Shown: piece after piece, positions 32,819 through 41,205 of the stretch | Position numbering within the stretch: position 1 is the first letter of the stretch | Layout of the letters: every line of letters begins with the position of its first letter | Assembly (NCBI GenBank): GCA_900314655.1 | Contig: OMWC01000004.1 | Coordinates: 1-64,000, forward strand | Source: an uncultured Prevotellaceae bacterium | GTDB lineage: Bacteria > Bacteroidota > Bacteroidia > Bacteroidales > Bacteroidaceae | Direction of reading: 5' to 3' | Length of the DNA: 64,000 nt | Program-made: the position numbers and the translations under genes | Notes under the pieces: generated by a model | Database searches by the model: none | What the model was told of the DNA's origin: nothing | The model's input: only the letters and a program-made list of their open reading frames with translations

Positions 32819-33022
32819 TCGACTTAGTACCTGTACTAAATCGAATGCTTACAGTCTGGATAGGGCATCAACACGTATAGCCGAAGCCTCCTGCTGCCGT
32901 AAAAGCAGTTCCACTTCCTGGAATCAAAAAACAGTCCCGATGATTCTTGAAAAAATAAGGACTTCAAAACTATTACACAACAGACATCAACTGCCGGCTT
33001 CCATTGTATTGAATCATTCTTC

Positions 33023-35281
33023 CTATTTTCTATATAGAATAAGTTCCTTTCCTGTCATAAAGATTGGAGTACCATGTTTATACCCTGCATCAAGACTTTT
33101 CTTGTCCTCTATCAAAGATGCAATATCTATATTGCCAAAAGTAATCTCTTCATCGAAACGGAAAATGAAATAATCACCCTTTGGCTCACTGGGATATTCG
33201 GCCTTTCTCATTCTTTCTTCCGACATCACGGCATAGTCATGCACTCGGAACACATGATACACATTGCTCTTTTCCTTACCATCCTCGTATAGAAACGCGA
33301 ACTTAACTCTAAGGTTTCTAATAGTCGTTTTCTTTAGAGAGCCGTCGCGCCTATGATCAATTCGAATGTTGTATATCATTGTGCCCTTATCATTTGCACC
33401 CGTAATCCAATCCCAATGCGCCTGATTGTGATATAGACCTATAACGAAGTTTTCATTCTCATATCGCTCTAATGGATATAACGGCAACATCGACTTGGGT
33501 ATTGGTACATAAGGATGATCATTTCTATACTTTGCCAAGGCTTCATTTATTTCTTCCTGCGGGTCATCGCCTAACTTTCTCACAGGCACAATCACGAAAT
33601 GCTCTTCCAACAAGTGATATTCATCGCTATCCCTAGTATCCTTCCCCTTCTCTCTCTTTAACGACAAGGAGTAAATCTCGCTGTCCTCATAAGGCCTAAA
33701 AAGTTTTCCAAGTAATAGTTTGAAGTTTTCGTTTATCACCTGTTCGCCATCAAGAGCATTACCCTTGCTTTTCATTGCATAGAAGTCATAATCTTCTTGC
33801 AACCATTGCTGAATATGAGTTTTGAATATATCTCTGATTTTTTTCTTCCAATCGTCCTTTTGTGCCTCATTATCTCTTCCATAGAGTGAGAGGACAAAAA
33901 GGAAGTTCACGTCATAATGATATATAAACAAAGTATCTCTGTCAAATATCCTATTCTCAAAATGTGATGAAGGATGTCGCTGCTTGACGCGTGAAGTCCT
34001 GTCAATACCATCCCTGTCATATCTGAAATCCTCATCCATTTTTGCTGAAATGAAGAAATTGGGCAAAATGTTATATCCCTCCGTTATGTTGTCCCTCAAC
34101 TTAACACCTGATGGTGTAGTGCTATCAGGCCCAAACACATTAAAACACCATTGTATGATATTTCTGGCATAGGTAAACTGCTTGCTTATAGATTCGTTTG
34201 TTATTTCGTGGTCTATCTTGTAATACTTTGAGTCACCTATGTAATATGTCTGGTCGTTAACATTGCCGTTTTCTATCAGACTTTGCTCCGTATAAAGATG
34301 GTCAATAATCTTTCCATCATCCTGTTTCTTATCCATTCCGTCAGGCAGAGGATTGTCTCCTACAAGGTCATCTATTATAGTCTCAAATACCCTATAGAAG
34401 TCCTTTGCCAATAAGAACTCCTTCTTGTTCTTGTTTACAAACACAGGCTTAGCATGATCAAAGAAAGCATCACATAGATTCCACAACTCCAAGGCCTTGT
34501 CCGAGAAGTATTTGTATTTTATCTGCCTCAATCTTACCTTTCCGTAACCGTTGATGTAAGCCTGGAACTTGCGCCCCTTTATCAGTTCGTAGTTGCAGGC
34601 AAAGTCCACCTTAAATCCATACTCTTCGCAAATATAGTTCAGTATAGAATAGAAGATGATGAGCAGTTCCTCGTCAAAGTTTATCTGCTTTTTCTTGTTT
34701 ACAGGGTTAAGGTATATGGGGGTTCCGTCTTGAATGATAGCATCAGTCTTACTTATTGTCCTTGTCCAGTTTATCTTGTTCAATCCAGAACGCATATTCC
34801 TCAACACATAAAAAAAGAAATTTCTGTTTTCCCTGTTAAACTGAATCAGTTGCAAAATAACATCGAGGTAGGTATTGCTCAGCCGTTTGCTTCCCTTGCC
34901 TATCTCTGCTATCTTAGAATGATAGATGATGCTCGTGTCATTTTTCTTGTTATTATTATAAACAACTATAGCCCTATATATCCAGACGGCAAAGCCATAG
35001 ATAAAACTCTTTTCCTTCTCTGTAAGCAACCCGCTCTCGTTCAGGCTTTTTACGTCGATGACATCCAAGGGATAATGTTCGCCAAAGACCATTTCCTCCC
35101 CCGTCTTACCCTTCAGCAATACCTTTGGCAATATAAATACGCAGTCCTGCAATAAGGTGTTATAGTAATAGCCCACATAGTCTATTGTCACCTTATTGTC
35201 TTTGCTCAGATAAGGCAGTCCGTCAAGCACATCCTTTATCTTCGCCTCTTCGTATGTATATCCCTCAAAGAGTATTCTCAT
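33023..35281 (-). CDS. LlaJI-type restriction subunit, McrC-like (R2), predicted nuclease
   Basis: 752-aa last gene of a four-gene restriction-modification operon. It is a large Lys/Asp-rich cytoplasmic protein. A possible PD-(D/E)xK core is visible near residues 325-350 (Asp in 'KIIDHLY', then 'YIGDSKYYKID'), consistent with the DNA-cleaving partner of a McrB-like motor. The call rests on gene order (M-M-McrB-McrC) as in Lactococcus LlaJI more than on sequence. Four nt separate it from the upstream subunit gene. AT-rich relative to flanking genes, which suggests horizontal gain. Confidence 0.72.
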   Translation of the reverse strand: MRILFEGYTYEEAKIKDVLDGLPYLSKDNKVTIDYVGYYYNTLLQDCVFILPKVLLKGKTGEEMVFGEHYPLDVIDVKSLNESGLLTEKEKSFIYGFAVWIYRAIVVYNNNKKNDTSIIYHSKIAEIGKGSKRLSNTYLDVILQLIQFNRENRNFFFYVLRNMRSGLNKINWTRTISKTDAIIQDGTPIYLNPVNKKKQINFDEELLIIFYSILNYICEEYGFKVDFACNYELIKGRKFQAYINGYGKVRLRQIKYKYFSDKALELWNLCDAFFDHAKPVFVNKNKKEFLLAKDFYRVFETIIDDLVGDNPLPDGMDKKQDDGKIIDHLYTEQSLIENGNVNDQTYYIGDSKYYKIDHEITNESISKQFTYARNIIQWCFNVFGPDSTTPSGVKLRDNITEGYNILPNFFISAKMDEDFRYDRDGIDRTSRVKQRHPSSHFENRIFDRDTLFIYHYDVNFLFVLSLYGRDNEAQKDDWKKKIRDIFKTHIQQWLQEDYDFYAMKSKGNALDGEQVINENFKLLLGKLFRPYEDSEIYSLSLKREKGKDTRDSDEYHLLEEHFVIVPVRKLGDDPQEEINEALAKYRNDHPYVPIPKSMLPLYPLERYENENFVIGLYHNQAHWDWITGANDKGTMIYNIRIDHRRDGSLKKTTIRNLRVKFAFLYEDGKEKSNVYHVFRVHDYAVMSEERMRKAEYPSEPKGDYFIFRFDEEITFGNIDIASLIEDKKSLDAGYKHGTPIFMTGKELILYRK

Positions 35282-35285
35282 GCCT

Positions 35286-37220
35286 TCATTCTTCTACCTT
35301 TTCTATACGTATGCCCCAAGGCTGAGCATTAACCTTTGAAACTAAATTATTTATACGCTCAGGATTGAATTGATTAAATACATATACCTTCTCCCCATTA
35401 TTCAAGCGTACTTCATTATATCTCGTTTCAAATATACTATCGGTGGTTTTCTCTTTTTTTCTGTTATATTCATCTTCTGTAAGGACTACAGTCACCATAG
35501 TACCAAGTGCATTCCATGCCCTAACTATTTCTGCGGCATTCTTATCCGGATTTTGCTCTACATACACAGAAACAACTCTGTGTGGCACATTCTTTTTTCT
35601 AAAGCGTCCTACTCCATTTACAGAATAAACACTTGTGTCTTTTGTTCCTTTTGGAGAAATATCAGTTCCTTCCGTCAGATTTTCATCTACGAAGTCATCT
35701 TCTTCCTCAGTATCTTCCTCTTCTTTGAACTCTCCCTCAACCAAAGGGCTTACCTCCAACTTCTCCATAAACTCAATAACACGATTAGTGTTAACCTCAG
35801 TCTCTCCTTGTCCCATAGGAATATAAAACTTATCGAAGCTCTTCTTTCCGTACTCATCAGTAAATAGGCTTTCGGCAAGGTCCGTATCTTTAAACACATC
35901 ATTCCACAGATAAAACAACACCTTTCCTACAAAGGTTTTGGCATCTATCACTCCATCTTTAGCCTTGCAGAAGAAGTAGCCTAGTTTTTTATCTTCTGAG
36001 TATGTTGCATCCTCTATTTTCTTGTTGATCGCTTCAAGGAATGTCCACCAGTCATAAGTATTGCCACCAACCTCTACAGTCCATCCTTTTCCTTCGTTGG
36101 CTATTGGCATGTACTTCCACTCCCATCTGCGCTTAAATGCGGAATCAATAGGAAACAAGCTTTGGTCACTTGTATTCATCGTTGCCCATATATACAGATT
36201 ATTGGGTAATATTAGTATCTCACCTTCCTTTATCAACTTTGAAATCTCATCTGCTGATTTATCACATAAGGACGGAGCGTGTATATCCACTTTATTGAAT
36301 TCTTTTTTTAGATACTTCTGCATGTCATTATCGGCCTTGATATAGTAGTCAGAATAGCCTTCATCTCCCCTATCAAGTAACTGGAAGATGTCACCAAAGA
36401 TCTGGGCGCAATTTCCCCTATTGATTTCCTCTATAATAAGAAATTGTTCTTTTGGTGTCCCTTCTTCTGCTTCAGCATATAATTTCCATGCTTTCACATA
36501 AGCTTGCAAAAAAGCCTGCGGAACAAACTCATAAATGATTTTCTTTTCCGTTCTTGGAGTGCCATCAGGATTCTTTACATTCACAGCCTCTCTGCCTATA
36601 ATATTGACAACTTCTTCATCTATCGTTGTAGGCTTGTATGCCCCAACAAAAGTTGAGTAGTCACTGTCGGGATGGAATGTCGTTCTAATCACGCTCTTGC
36701 CTATTGTTTGTCCCTTTGCAAAATGCGATTTACCAGTACCAGGAGCACCGTAAAAGATTTGTTGAAATGCTTTATCCCCTGCATACGTTACTGGCTGTAC
36801 TCTATTCTCATCATTGATACGTGAATAAAAAATAGAATTAGGACTGATTTGAATCTCTCCTTTTTTATAAAAGCGAATATAATAAGTAGTATTCGCTCCT
36901 TCTATTCTGCTTTCAATACAAACGATGTCCCCTACTTGAATATTATGCTGTTGAAAAAGAGAACCTAAACTTGGTATTCTTTTCTCTCCATTAGAATTAT
37001 GAAAATAGACAAAGCGTAATGGAACTATTGTTTTTGCTCCATCTGTTGTATCTTGAGCTGTAAAATTCACCTCAAGAACAGAACCATTTTCTGTTGCAGT
37101 ATCATTAAAAAAAGACTCATAATCAAAGTTATTGGGAAGGCGTACATATATTTCATGTGTGCCTGTATTTCCAACTTCTGCAGGCGTTAACTCCTTATAA
37201 AAGAATAATGACTTTTTCAT
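35286..37220 (-). CDS. LlaJI-type restriction subunit, McrB-like AAA+ motor (R1)
   Basis: 644 aa. Residues about 1-155 form an N-terminal beta-rich domain likely to bind DNA ('EIYVRLPNNFDYESFF', 'QHNIQVGDIVCIESRIEG'). The AAA+ core follows: Walker A GAPGTGKSHF near 169-178, Walker B 'LIIEEINRGNCAQIFGDIFQ' near 265-285, and 'WATMNTSDQSLFPIDSAFKR' with sensor and arginine-finger region near 345-365. This is the McrB GTPase pattern (R-x-x-R-W-x-W end). An acidic linker (EEEDTEEEDDFVDE) lies near residue 505. It overlaps the upstream methyltransferase by 4 bp. Confidence 0.85.
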   Translation of the reverse strand: MKKSLFFYKELTPAEVGNTGTHEIYVRLPNNFDYESFFNDTATENGSVLEVNFTAQDTTDGAKTIVPLRFVYFHNSNGEKRIPSLGSLFQQHNIQVGDIVCIESRIEGANTTYYIRFYKKGEIQISPNSIFYSRINDENRVQPVTYAGDKAFQQIFYGAPGTGKSHFAKGQTIGKSVIRTTFHPDSDYSTFVGAYKPTTIDEEVVNIIGREAVNVKNPDGTPRTEKKIIYEFVPQAFLQAYVKAWKLYAEAEEGTPKEQFLIIEEINRGNCAQIFGDIFQLLDRGDEGYSDYYIKADNDMQKYLKKEFNKVDIHAPSLCDKSADEISKLIKEGEILILPNNLYIWATMNTSDQSLFPIDSAFKRRWEWKYMPIANEGKGWTVEVGGNTYDWWTFLEAINKKIEDATYSEDKKLGYFFCKAKDGVIDAKTFVGKVLFYLWNDVFKDTDLAESLFTDEYGKKSFDKFYIPMGQGETEVNTNRVIEFMEKLEVSPLVEGEFKEEEDTEEEDDFVDENLTEGTDISPKGTKDTSVYSVNGVGRFRKKNVPHRVVSVYVEQNPDKNAAEIVRAWNALGTMVTVVLTEDEYNRKKEKTTDSIFETRYNEVRLNNGEKVYVFNQFNPERINNLVSKVNAQPWGIRIEKVEE

Positions 37221-38722
37221 ATGTATTTCTTTATTACGTTTGCTATTATCTTTGCCATTAATACAGGAACTGCATTTCCAATTTGCATATACGTTTTAAG
37301 ATATGCACCTAAGAATAGATAATCATCAGGGAAAGACTGGACTCTTGCAGCCTCACGAGGTGTGATACTTCTTACTTGATAAGGGTGAATGTGAGAAAGA
37401 CAATCCATTTTAAGATGGGCCGTAATAGTACGACAAGGTTTGTCTGCATATAATTTATAATACTTATCTTTAAAGATACCATTTCGCCTTGAATAAGGCA
37501 TTATATCTGCAATCTTTGGACTTGTAGAATCTTCGCCTTGGTCTAAACGCTTAAAGATTTCATAATTCACATCACTGCAGTAGCGGGCCTTATGATTAAA
37601 CACATATGGTATTTGTCTGCCTTGATTTATTATTGACAAGTATTTGTTTCCACAACTGTCATACATATTAATACCTATTTTCATGCCCGTCTTGTCATCA
37701 TCAGTCTCTGTCATTCCTTTAATCCTAGGTGCGTCTAAAGGCTTTATAAAATCAAGTGCATCATATAAACAATAGGGGGGATGCTTTATGTAGCAATCTT
37801 CGATTTCCTTAAAAAGAACTTCGGGTGTAACATGTTTGGATATAGAAATGTCATTTCTAACGGCTAAGTATATCAGTCGTTCTCTGCTTTGGGCTACCCC
37901 GAAGTTCATAGAATTTAATAGCCGATAAGAGACATCATAAGTATAAACTCTTCCGTCTCTTTCAATCTTTATAGCTTTATAGTCTTCAACGACTTGATTT
38001 GCTACAGAAAGCATTCCCCTAACGTTCTCCATTAAGACGAACTTAGGGCATATTTTCTTTATTGCTTCAATGTAGAATTTATATAACTCATTACGAGGAT
38101 CATCAATTATCCGTCGTTGATTAGCACTACTAAAACTTTGGCATGGAGGCCCCCCCACAACAATGTCAATATCATCTTTGATGTAATAGCATATATTTGA
38201 CACAATCTTTCGAACGTCTTCTTTTAGAACAAGCTCTGAAGGTAGTTCTGGATGATTGTATCTATATGTACGAATACAAACATCTTCAAAATCATTAGCG
38301 AAACAGACTCGATAACCTGCTTGGGTAAAGCCACAACTTAATCCTCCTGCACCAGCAAAGAAATCAACAATCTTAGGTTTATCCGATTTCGCTTCTTTTT
38401 CCTGGAGCAGTTTGCGCTTTTTATTATTGAGCTTGTCCAACTGCTTGCCATATAACTGTTTGTGTGACAAATAAAAAGACAATGCAGACAAAAACCTATT
38501 ATAATTAACTGCAATAGTTTTCTTTAACAATCTGCAATCTCCATCATCCGAAATAATTCCCATGTCCTTCATTTCATCAATTATTTCGTCAGAAGGTATA
38601 TTGATATGGGGGATGCTGATTTTTTCTCGTTCAGCCAACACTTCTACCAAACGAATATAGATAAGAATTTTTTCTATAAATTCTTCTTTATTTGTAATAT
38701 GTTTAACACATTCAAATATCAT
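37217..38722 (-). CDS. DNA (cytosine-5) methyltransferase, second of a LlaJI-type pair
   Basis: 501 aa. About 115 extra N-terminal residues precede the catalytic domain. Motif I 'VDFFAGAGGLSCGF', motif IV 'GGPPCQSFSSANQ' with catalytic Cys, motif VI 'MENVRGML', motif VIII 'QSRERLIYLAV', and motifs IX-X 'TPREAARVQSFPDDY' and 'QIGNAVPVLMAKI' are all present, so it should be active. Two different C5 enzymes suit an asymmetric target in which each strand needs its own enzyme. It overlaps both neighbours by 4 bp. Confidence 0.92.
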   Translation of the reverse strand: MIFECVKHITNKEEFIEKILIYIRLVEVLAEREKISIPHINIPSDEIIDEMKDMGIISDDGDCRLLKKTIAVNYNRFLSALSFYLSHKQLYGKQLDKLNNKKRKLLQEKEAKSDKPKIVDFFAGAGGLSCGFTQAGYRVCFANDFEDVCIRTYRYNHPELPSELVLKEDVRKIVSNICYYIKDDIDIVVGGPPCQSFSSANQRRIIDDPRNELYKFYIEAIKKICPKFVLMENVRGMLSVANQVVEDYKAIKIERDGRVYTYDVSYRLLNSMNFGVAQSRERLIYLAVRNDISISKHVTPEVLFKEIEDCYIKHPPYCLYDALDFIKPLDAPRIKGMTETDDDKTGMKIGINMYDSCGNKYLSIINQGRQIPYVFNHKARYCSDVNYEIFKRLDQGEDSTSPKIADIMPYSRRNGIFKDKYYKLYADKPCRTITAHLKMDCLSHIHPYQVRSITPREAARVQSFPDDYLFLGAYLKTYMQIGNAVPVLMAKIIANVIKKYI

Positions 38723-39933
38723 AAATTCAAGTCATCTAAGTTTTTTTTAATAGACTTTGCCAATGCTTCTGCAAATAATGGTGGAACGGCATTACCAATT
38801 TGCTTGTATTTTTCGCCCCGTGATCCTTTAAATTCAAAATCGTCTGGAAATGATTGTATTCTGGCTGCTTCTCTTACAGTGAAAGTACGTCTCTGTGCTT
38901 CATCTGGATGAATAAACTGGAAACCGTCCTTGTGGATATGTGCAAGAATGGTTTTTGATGGTAAATCCCACCATTGAACGACATAGCTATTATCAAATAC
39001 TCTAGCATGTTCATGTTCATATTGTGGCATAGTTCGTCTGAGTTGTCCAAATGACCAATGATTGTGAATCATCATTTGGAACCTTTCTCTATCCAAGTCA
39101 TTGTGACTACGAGCGACATGATCCATGAGGGGGGATACTCCTTTCTTCCCAATCCTCTTTAAGAACTCATTATTGCAAGGATAAGTATACTCTTGCGTTG
39201 AAGCATCACAACCTGGTTCAACTGATGGTAAATCACCAATTGCTTGCCTCACACTAATATAGTGTTTGCGTCCCTTTCTTTCATTTTCTGGAGTTTCTGG
39301 ATTCCAATGCGTCTTTACGACATCCTGATATAGTTGCAGGGGACTTTTGTTAATATCCTTACGTACACCGATAATAATAACACGCTTTCGAAGTTGAGGT
39401 ACACCATAATCAGCTGTATTGTGAACAAGGACACTTGGATTGTCAATTACTTTATATTTTTTTCCAAGAGCCTTAAGTATGGTGGGAAATATTGGCATAC
39501 CATTTACCTTGGCAGAAAGGAGGCCTGTTACATTCTCGAAGACGAAGTATTTCGGTTGATAATACTCCAATATCTTAACGTAACTCTCAAAAAGATAATT
39601 ACGAGGATCGGTTGACATTCTCTTTCCGTCTCGGACCCTCCCTGCAGTTGAATATGCTTGACACGGAGGGCCACCAATTATGATGTCAACATTCCTGCCG
39701 TTTAATGCATTGTCTATTCTTAAAAGAATATCTTTTGCAGTTATGTCGTGCTCAATAACTTCTTTGTCGAAGTCTTTGTATCCATAGTATTTCATTCTTG
39801 TCCGCAACGTTTCACAAGCCCAGTGGTTAATCTCCACATGAGCAAGAGCCTTAAAGCCTTCCCTAAAGAATCCTTCAGATAAACCACCGCAACCAGCGAA
39901 CAGATCTACGAATGTATATTTCCTTTTTGGCAT
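38719..39933 (-). CDS. DNA (cytosine-5) methyltransferase, first of a LlaJI-type pair
   Basis: 404 aa from ATG 39933 (MPKRKYTFVDLFAGCGG), a normal C5-methyltransferase start. The frame stays open upstream to 40053, but those 40 residues run through a GC-rich palindrome and are unlikely to be conserved. Motif I 'FVDLFAGCGGLSEGF', motif IV 'IIGGPPCQAYSTAGR', motif VI 'FENVTGLL', motif VIII 'QLRKRVIIIGVRKD', and 'TVREAARIQSFPDDF' with 'QIGNAVPPLFAEAL' are all intact. First gene of the restriction-modification operon; the promoter is probably about 600 nt upstream (40543-40550). Confidence 0.9.
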   Translation of the reverse strand: MPKRKYTFVDLFAGCGGLSEGFFREGFKALAHVEINHWACETLRTRMKYYGYKDFDKEVIEHDITAKDILLRIDNALNGRNVDIIIGGPPCQAYSTAGRVRDGKRMSTDPRNYLFESYVKILEYYQPKYFVFENVTGLLSAKVNGMPIFPTILKALGKKYKVIDNPSVLVHNTADYGVPQLRKRVIIIGVRKDINKSPLQLYQDVVKTHWNPETPENERKGRKHYISVRQAIGDLPSVEPGCDASTQEYTYPCNNEFLKRIGKKGVSPLMDHVARSHNDLDRERFQMMIHNHWSFGQLRRTMPQYEHEHARVFDNSYVVQWWDLPSKTILAHIHKDGFQFIHPDEAQRRTFTVREAARIQSFPDDFEFKGSRGEKYKQIGNAVPPLFAEALAKSIKKNLDDLNL

Positions 39934-40550
39934 GAAAAAGCCCTCTCTTCGTTTTCGAAAAGGGGGCGTGGGAGAAGATGTGTATAACCAAGGCTTACGA
40001 CGGCCCACATCAGACAACAATCTAACTGTCCACGCCCTTTTAAGCGTAAACATCCAATTGCTTGTCTAACTGATGTGTCCCTGAGGTCGTAATTCTGGTT
40101 ATTCAGTCAACCAAGGATGCTAATGACTCTTATTTTCCTTATTCTATTGTTTTTTGCTTAATACTAGTCCGTAAGCACCAAATCGAACTGAATTCACTTT
40201 TGGTTTACTATATATAAAAATGCGGGTGCTTTCATCTGCCTGTTTGACAATCAGGCCTTCCACAGCCCAAGCAAATAAACAGACAGAGAAACACCCACGT
40301 TGGAGTATATAGATACCCGTAAAGTGTGCGTTGAGGATACGCAATCCTCGCAGCACACTACGGGGTTGTATATGATACACCCTTGGCAGTCACCCCTGCA
40401 ATGTTTTTGAATTGCTTTTCGATTGTGGAAGTTCGATTGTCCAAAAACAAAGCGTCATGACGCCTTTTTAATATGTAGTGCTCCACCCTTAGGCTCCGTT
40501 CTCCTCAGAAAACATCAAAGCCGCAAGCGGTGGATGCATCTGCAAAATTA
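39934..40550 (-). promoter_or_regulatory. Long structured leader or ncRNA upstream of the restriction-modification operon
   Basis: A -7 box TAATTTTG (minus, 40543-40550) begins a 600-nt region with strong folds: CCCGTA-GTGTGC-GAGGAT pairing with ATCCTC-GCACAC-TACGGG (40316-40366); GGGTG..CTGTTT pairing with AAACAG..CACCC (about 40224-40305); and the palindrome GCGTCATGACGC (40452-40463). A 78-codon GTG-start frame (40144-40380) crosses these hairpins and is not convincing. A short GC palindrome lies at 39940-39975. It could be an attenuator leader, a free RNA, or both. Confidence 0.5.
40452..40463. promoter_or_regulatory. GCGTCATGACGC palindrome: possible methylation-sensitive operator
   Basis: Perfect 12-bp palindrome made of two inverted GACGC sites. 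GACGC is the reported LlaJI target. Only relevant if this system has the same specificity. Confidence 0.45.
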
Positions 40551-40711
40551 CAAAAAGTTTTGGAAACGACCATCCTTTCAGATTGAAAATCTACAAATAG
40601 GCAGCAAAAAACAGGAAGATAAAGTGATTGAGGACTAATAAAACATCAAAACATGATAGTATCGCGATGTGCTTTTGATGGTGGTGCAATGAGCCGCTAT
40701 AAGAAAGCACT

Positions 40712-40744
40712 CGTGCCTGGATCATTCTGCAGGTTCCAGGCACG
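40712..40744 (-). terminator. Hairpin after the 33-aa peptide ORF
   Basis: CGTGCCTGGA pairs perfectly with TCCAGGCACG around a 13-nt loop. The T-tract is poor on both strands. Confidence 0.45.
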
Positions 40745-40781
40745 GTGTAATTTTTAGTCTAATTAAATACTGGCGTAAAAT

Positions 40782-40883
40782 CTACTGCTTCTTCATCGGG
40801 ATGCAGCCCGTAGGGGTCAGGTAGATGTTGTTCACGCTATTAACAAACACTTTATCCGTAATATTCTTCAAAAAACTATTCAT
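40782..40883 (-). CDS. Small peptide gene, 33 aa, unknown
   Basis: Encodes MNSFLKNITDKVFVNSVNNI followed by YLTPTGCIPMKKQ. Support: a perfect -7 box 80-90 nt upstream (40962-40969), an AT-rich leader ending AAAAAAGAATAAGTT before ATG, and a strong hairpin after the stop. A 12-codon ORF (MSKDNKSDDREC) starts right at the predicted transcript start and may be a uORF. A single Cys in TGCIP and a Lys-Lys tail are notable. No relative recognised; a peptide precursor, toxin or spurious ORF are all possible. Confidence 0.45.
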   Translation of the reverse strand: MNSFLKNITDKVFVNSVNNIYLTPTGCIPMKKQ

Positions 40884-40961
40884 AACTTATTCTTTTTTAA
40901 ATTGTTCTTTAATAATTGATTTAACACTCTCTGTCGTCGGACTTATTGTCTTTTGACATTG

Positions 40962-40969
40962 CAAAGATA
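40962..40969 (-). promoter_or_regulatory. -7 box of the small peptide gene
   Basis: TATCTTTG on the minus strand. Confidence 0.55.
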
Positions 40970-41020
40970 AGTCGTATTTTCAGCCTGCAATCATTTATAC
41001 GACACTTTCTGCTTCATTTG

Positions 41021-41080
41021 TTGCGACATACAGCCTATATCGCGACACTTTCCGAGACACCCCCGGAAATCTGCCGCAAA
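41021..41080. repeat. TTGCGACA-type repeat, copy 2
   Basis: TTGCGACA, CGCGACACTTTCC, CACCCCCGGAAATCTGCCGC; aligns with 14335-14396 in the same orientation. Confidence 0.55.
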
Positions 41081-41143
41081 GTTGTCTATGCATTCCCGAG
41101 AAAGCTCGCCTACCCGTAGCCTTTCGGAAAAAATCATAATAAA

Positions 41144-41175
41144 TTTGTTTTTCCGCTCATTTTGCACTAACTTTG
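41144..41175 (+). promoter_or_regulatory. Promoter of the esterase gene
   Basis: TTTG at 41144-41147, 20-nt spacer, TAACTTTG at 41168-41175. The whole box and spacer are nearly identical to the metF promoter at 44206-44236. Confidence 0.7.
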
Positions 41176-41205
41176 TCGGCAACTACTATACATATCAAAA
41201 AAATT

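Noticed and set aside
32778..33173. 131-codon plus-strand frame
   Set aside because: Ser-rich antisense shadow overlapping the 3' end of the McrC-like gene, with no promoter.
39934..40053. 40-residue N-terminal extension of the first methyltransferase
   Set aside because: MPKRKYTFVDLFAGCGG is the normal family start; the extension runs through a palindromic repeat.
40144..40380. 78-codon GTG-start ORF in the restriction-modification leader
   Set aside because: It crosses strong hairpins that account for the sequence better; Leu/Ile/Arg-rich with no recognised domain. Kept only as an alternative reading of the leader.
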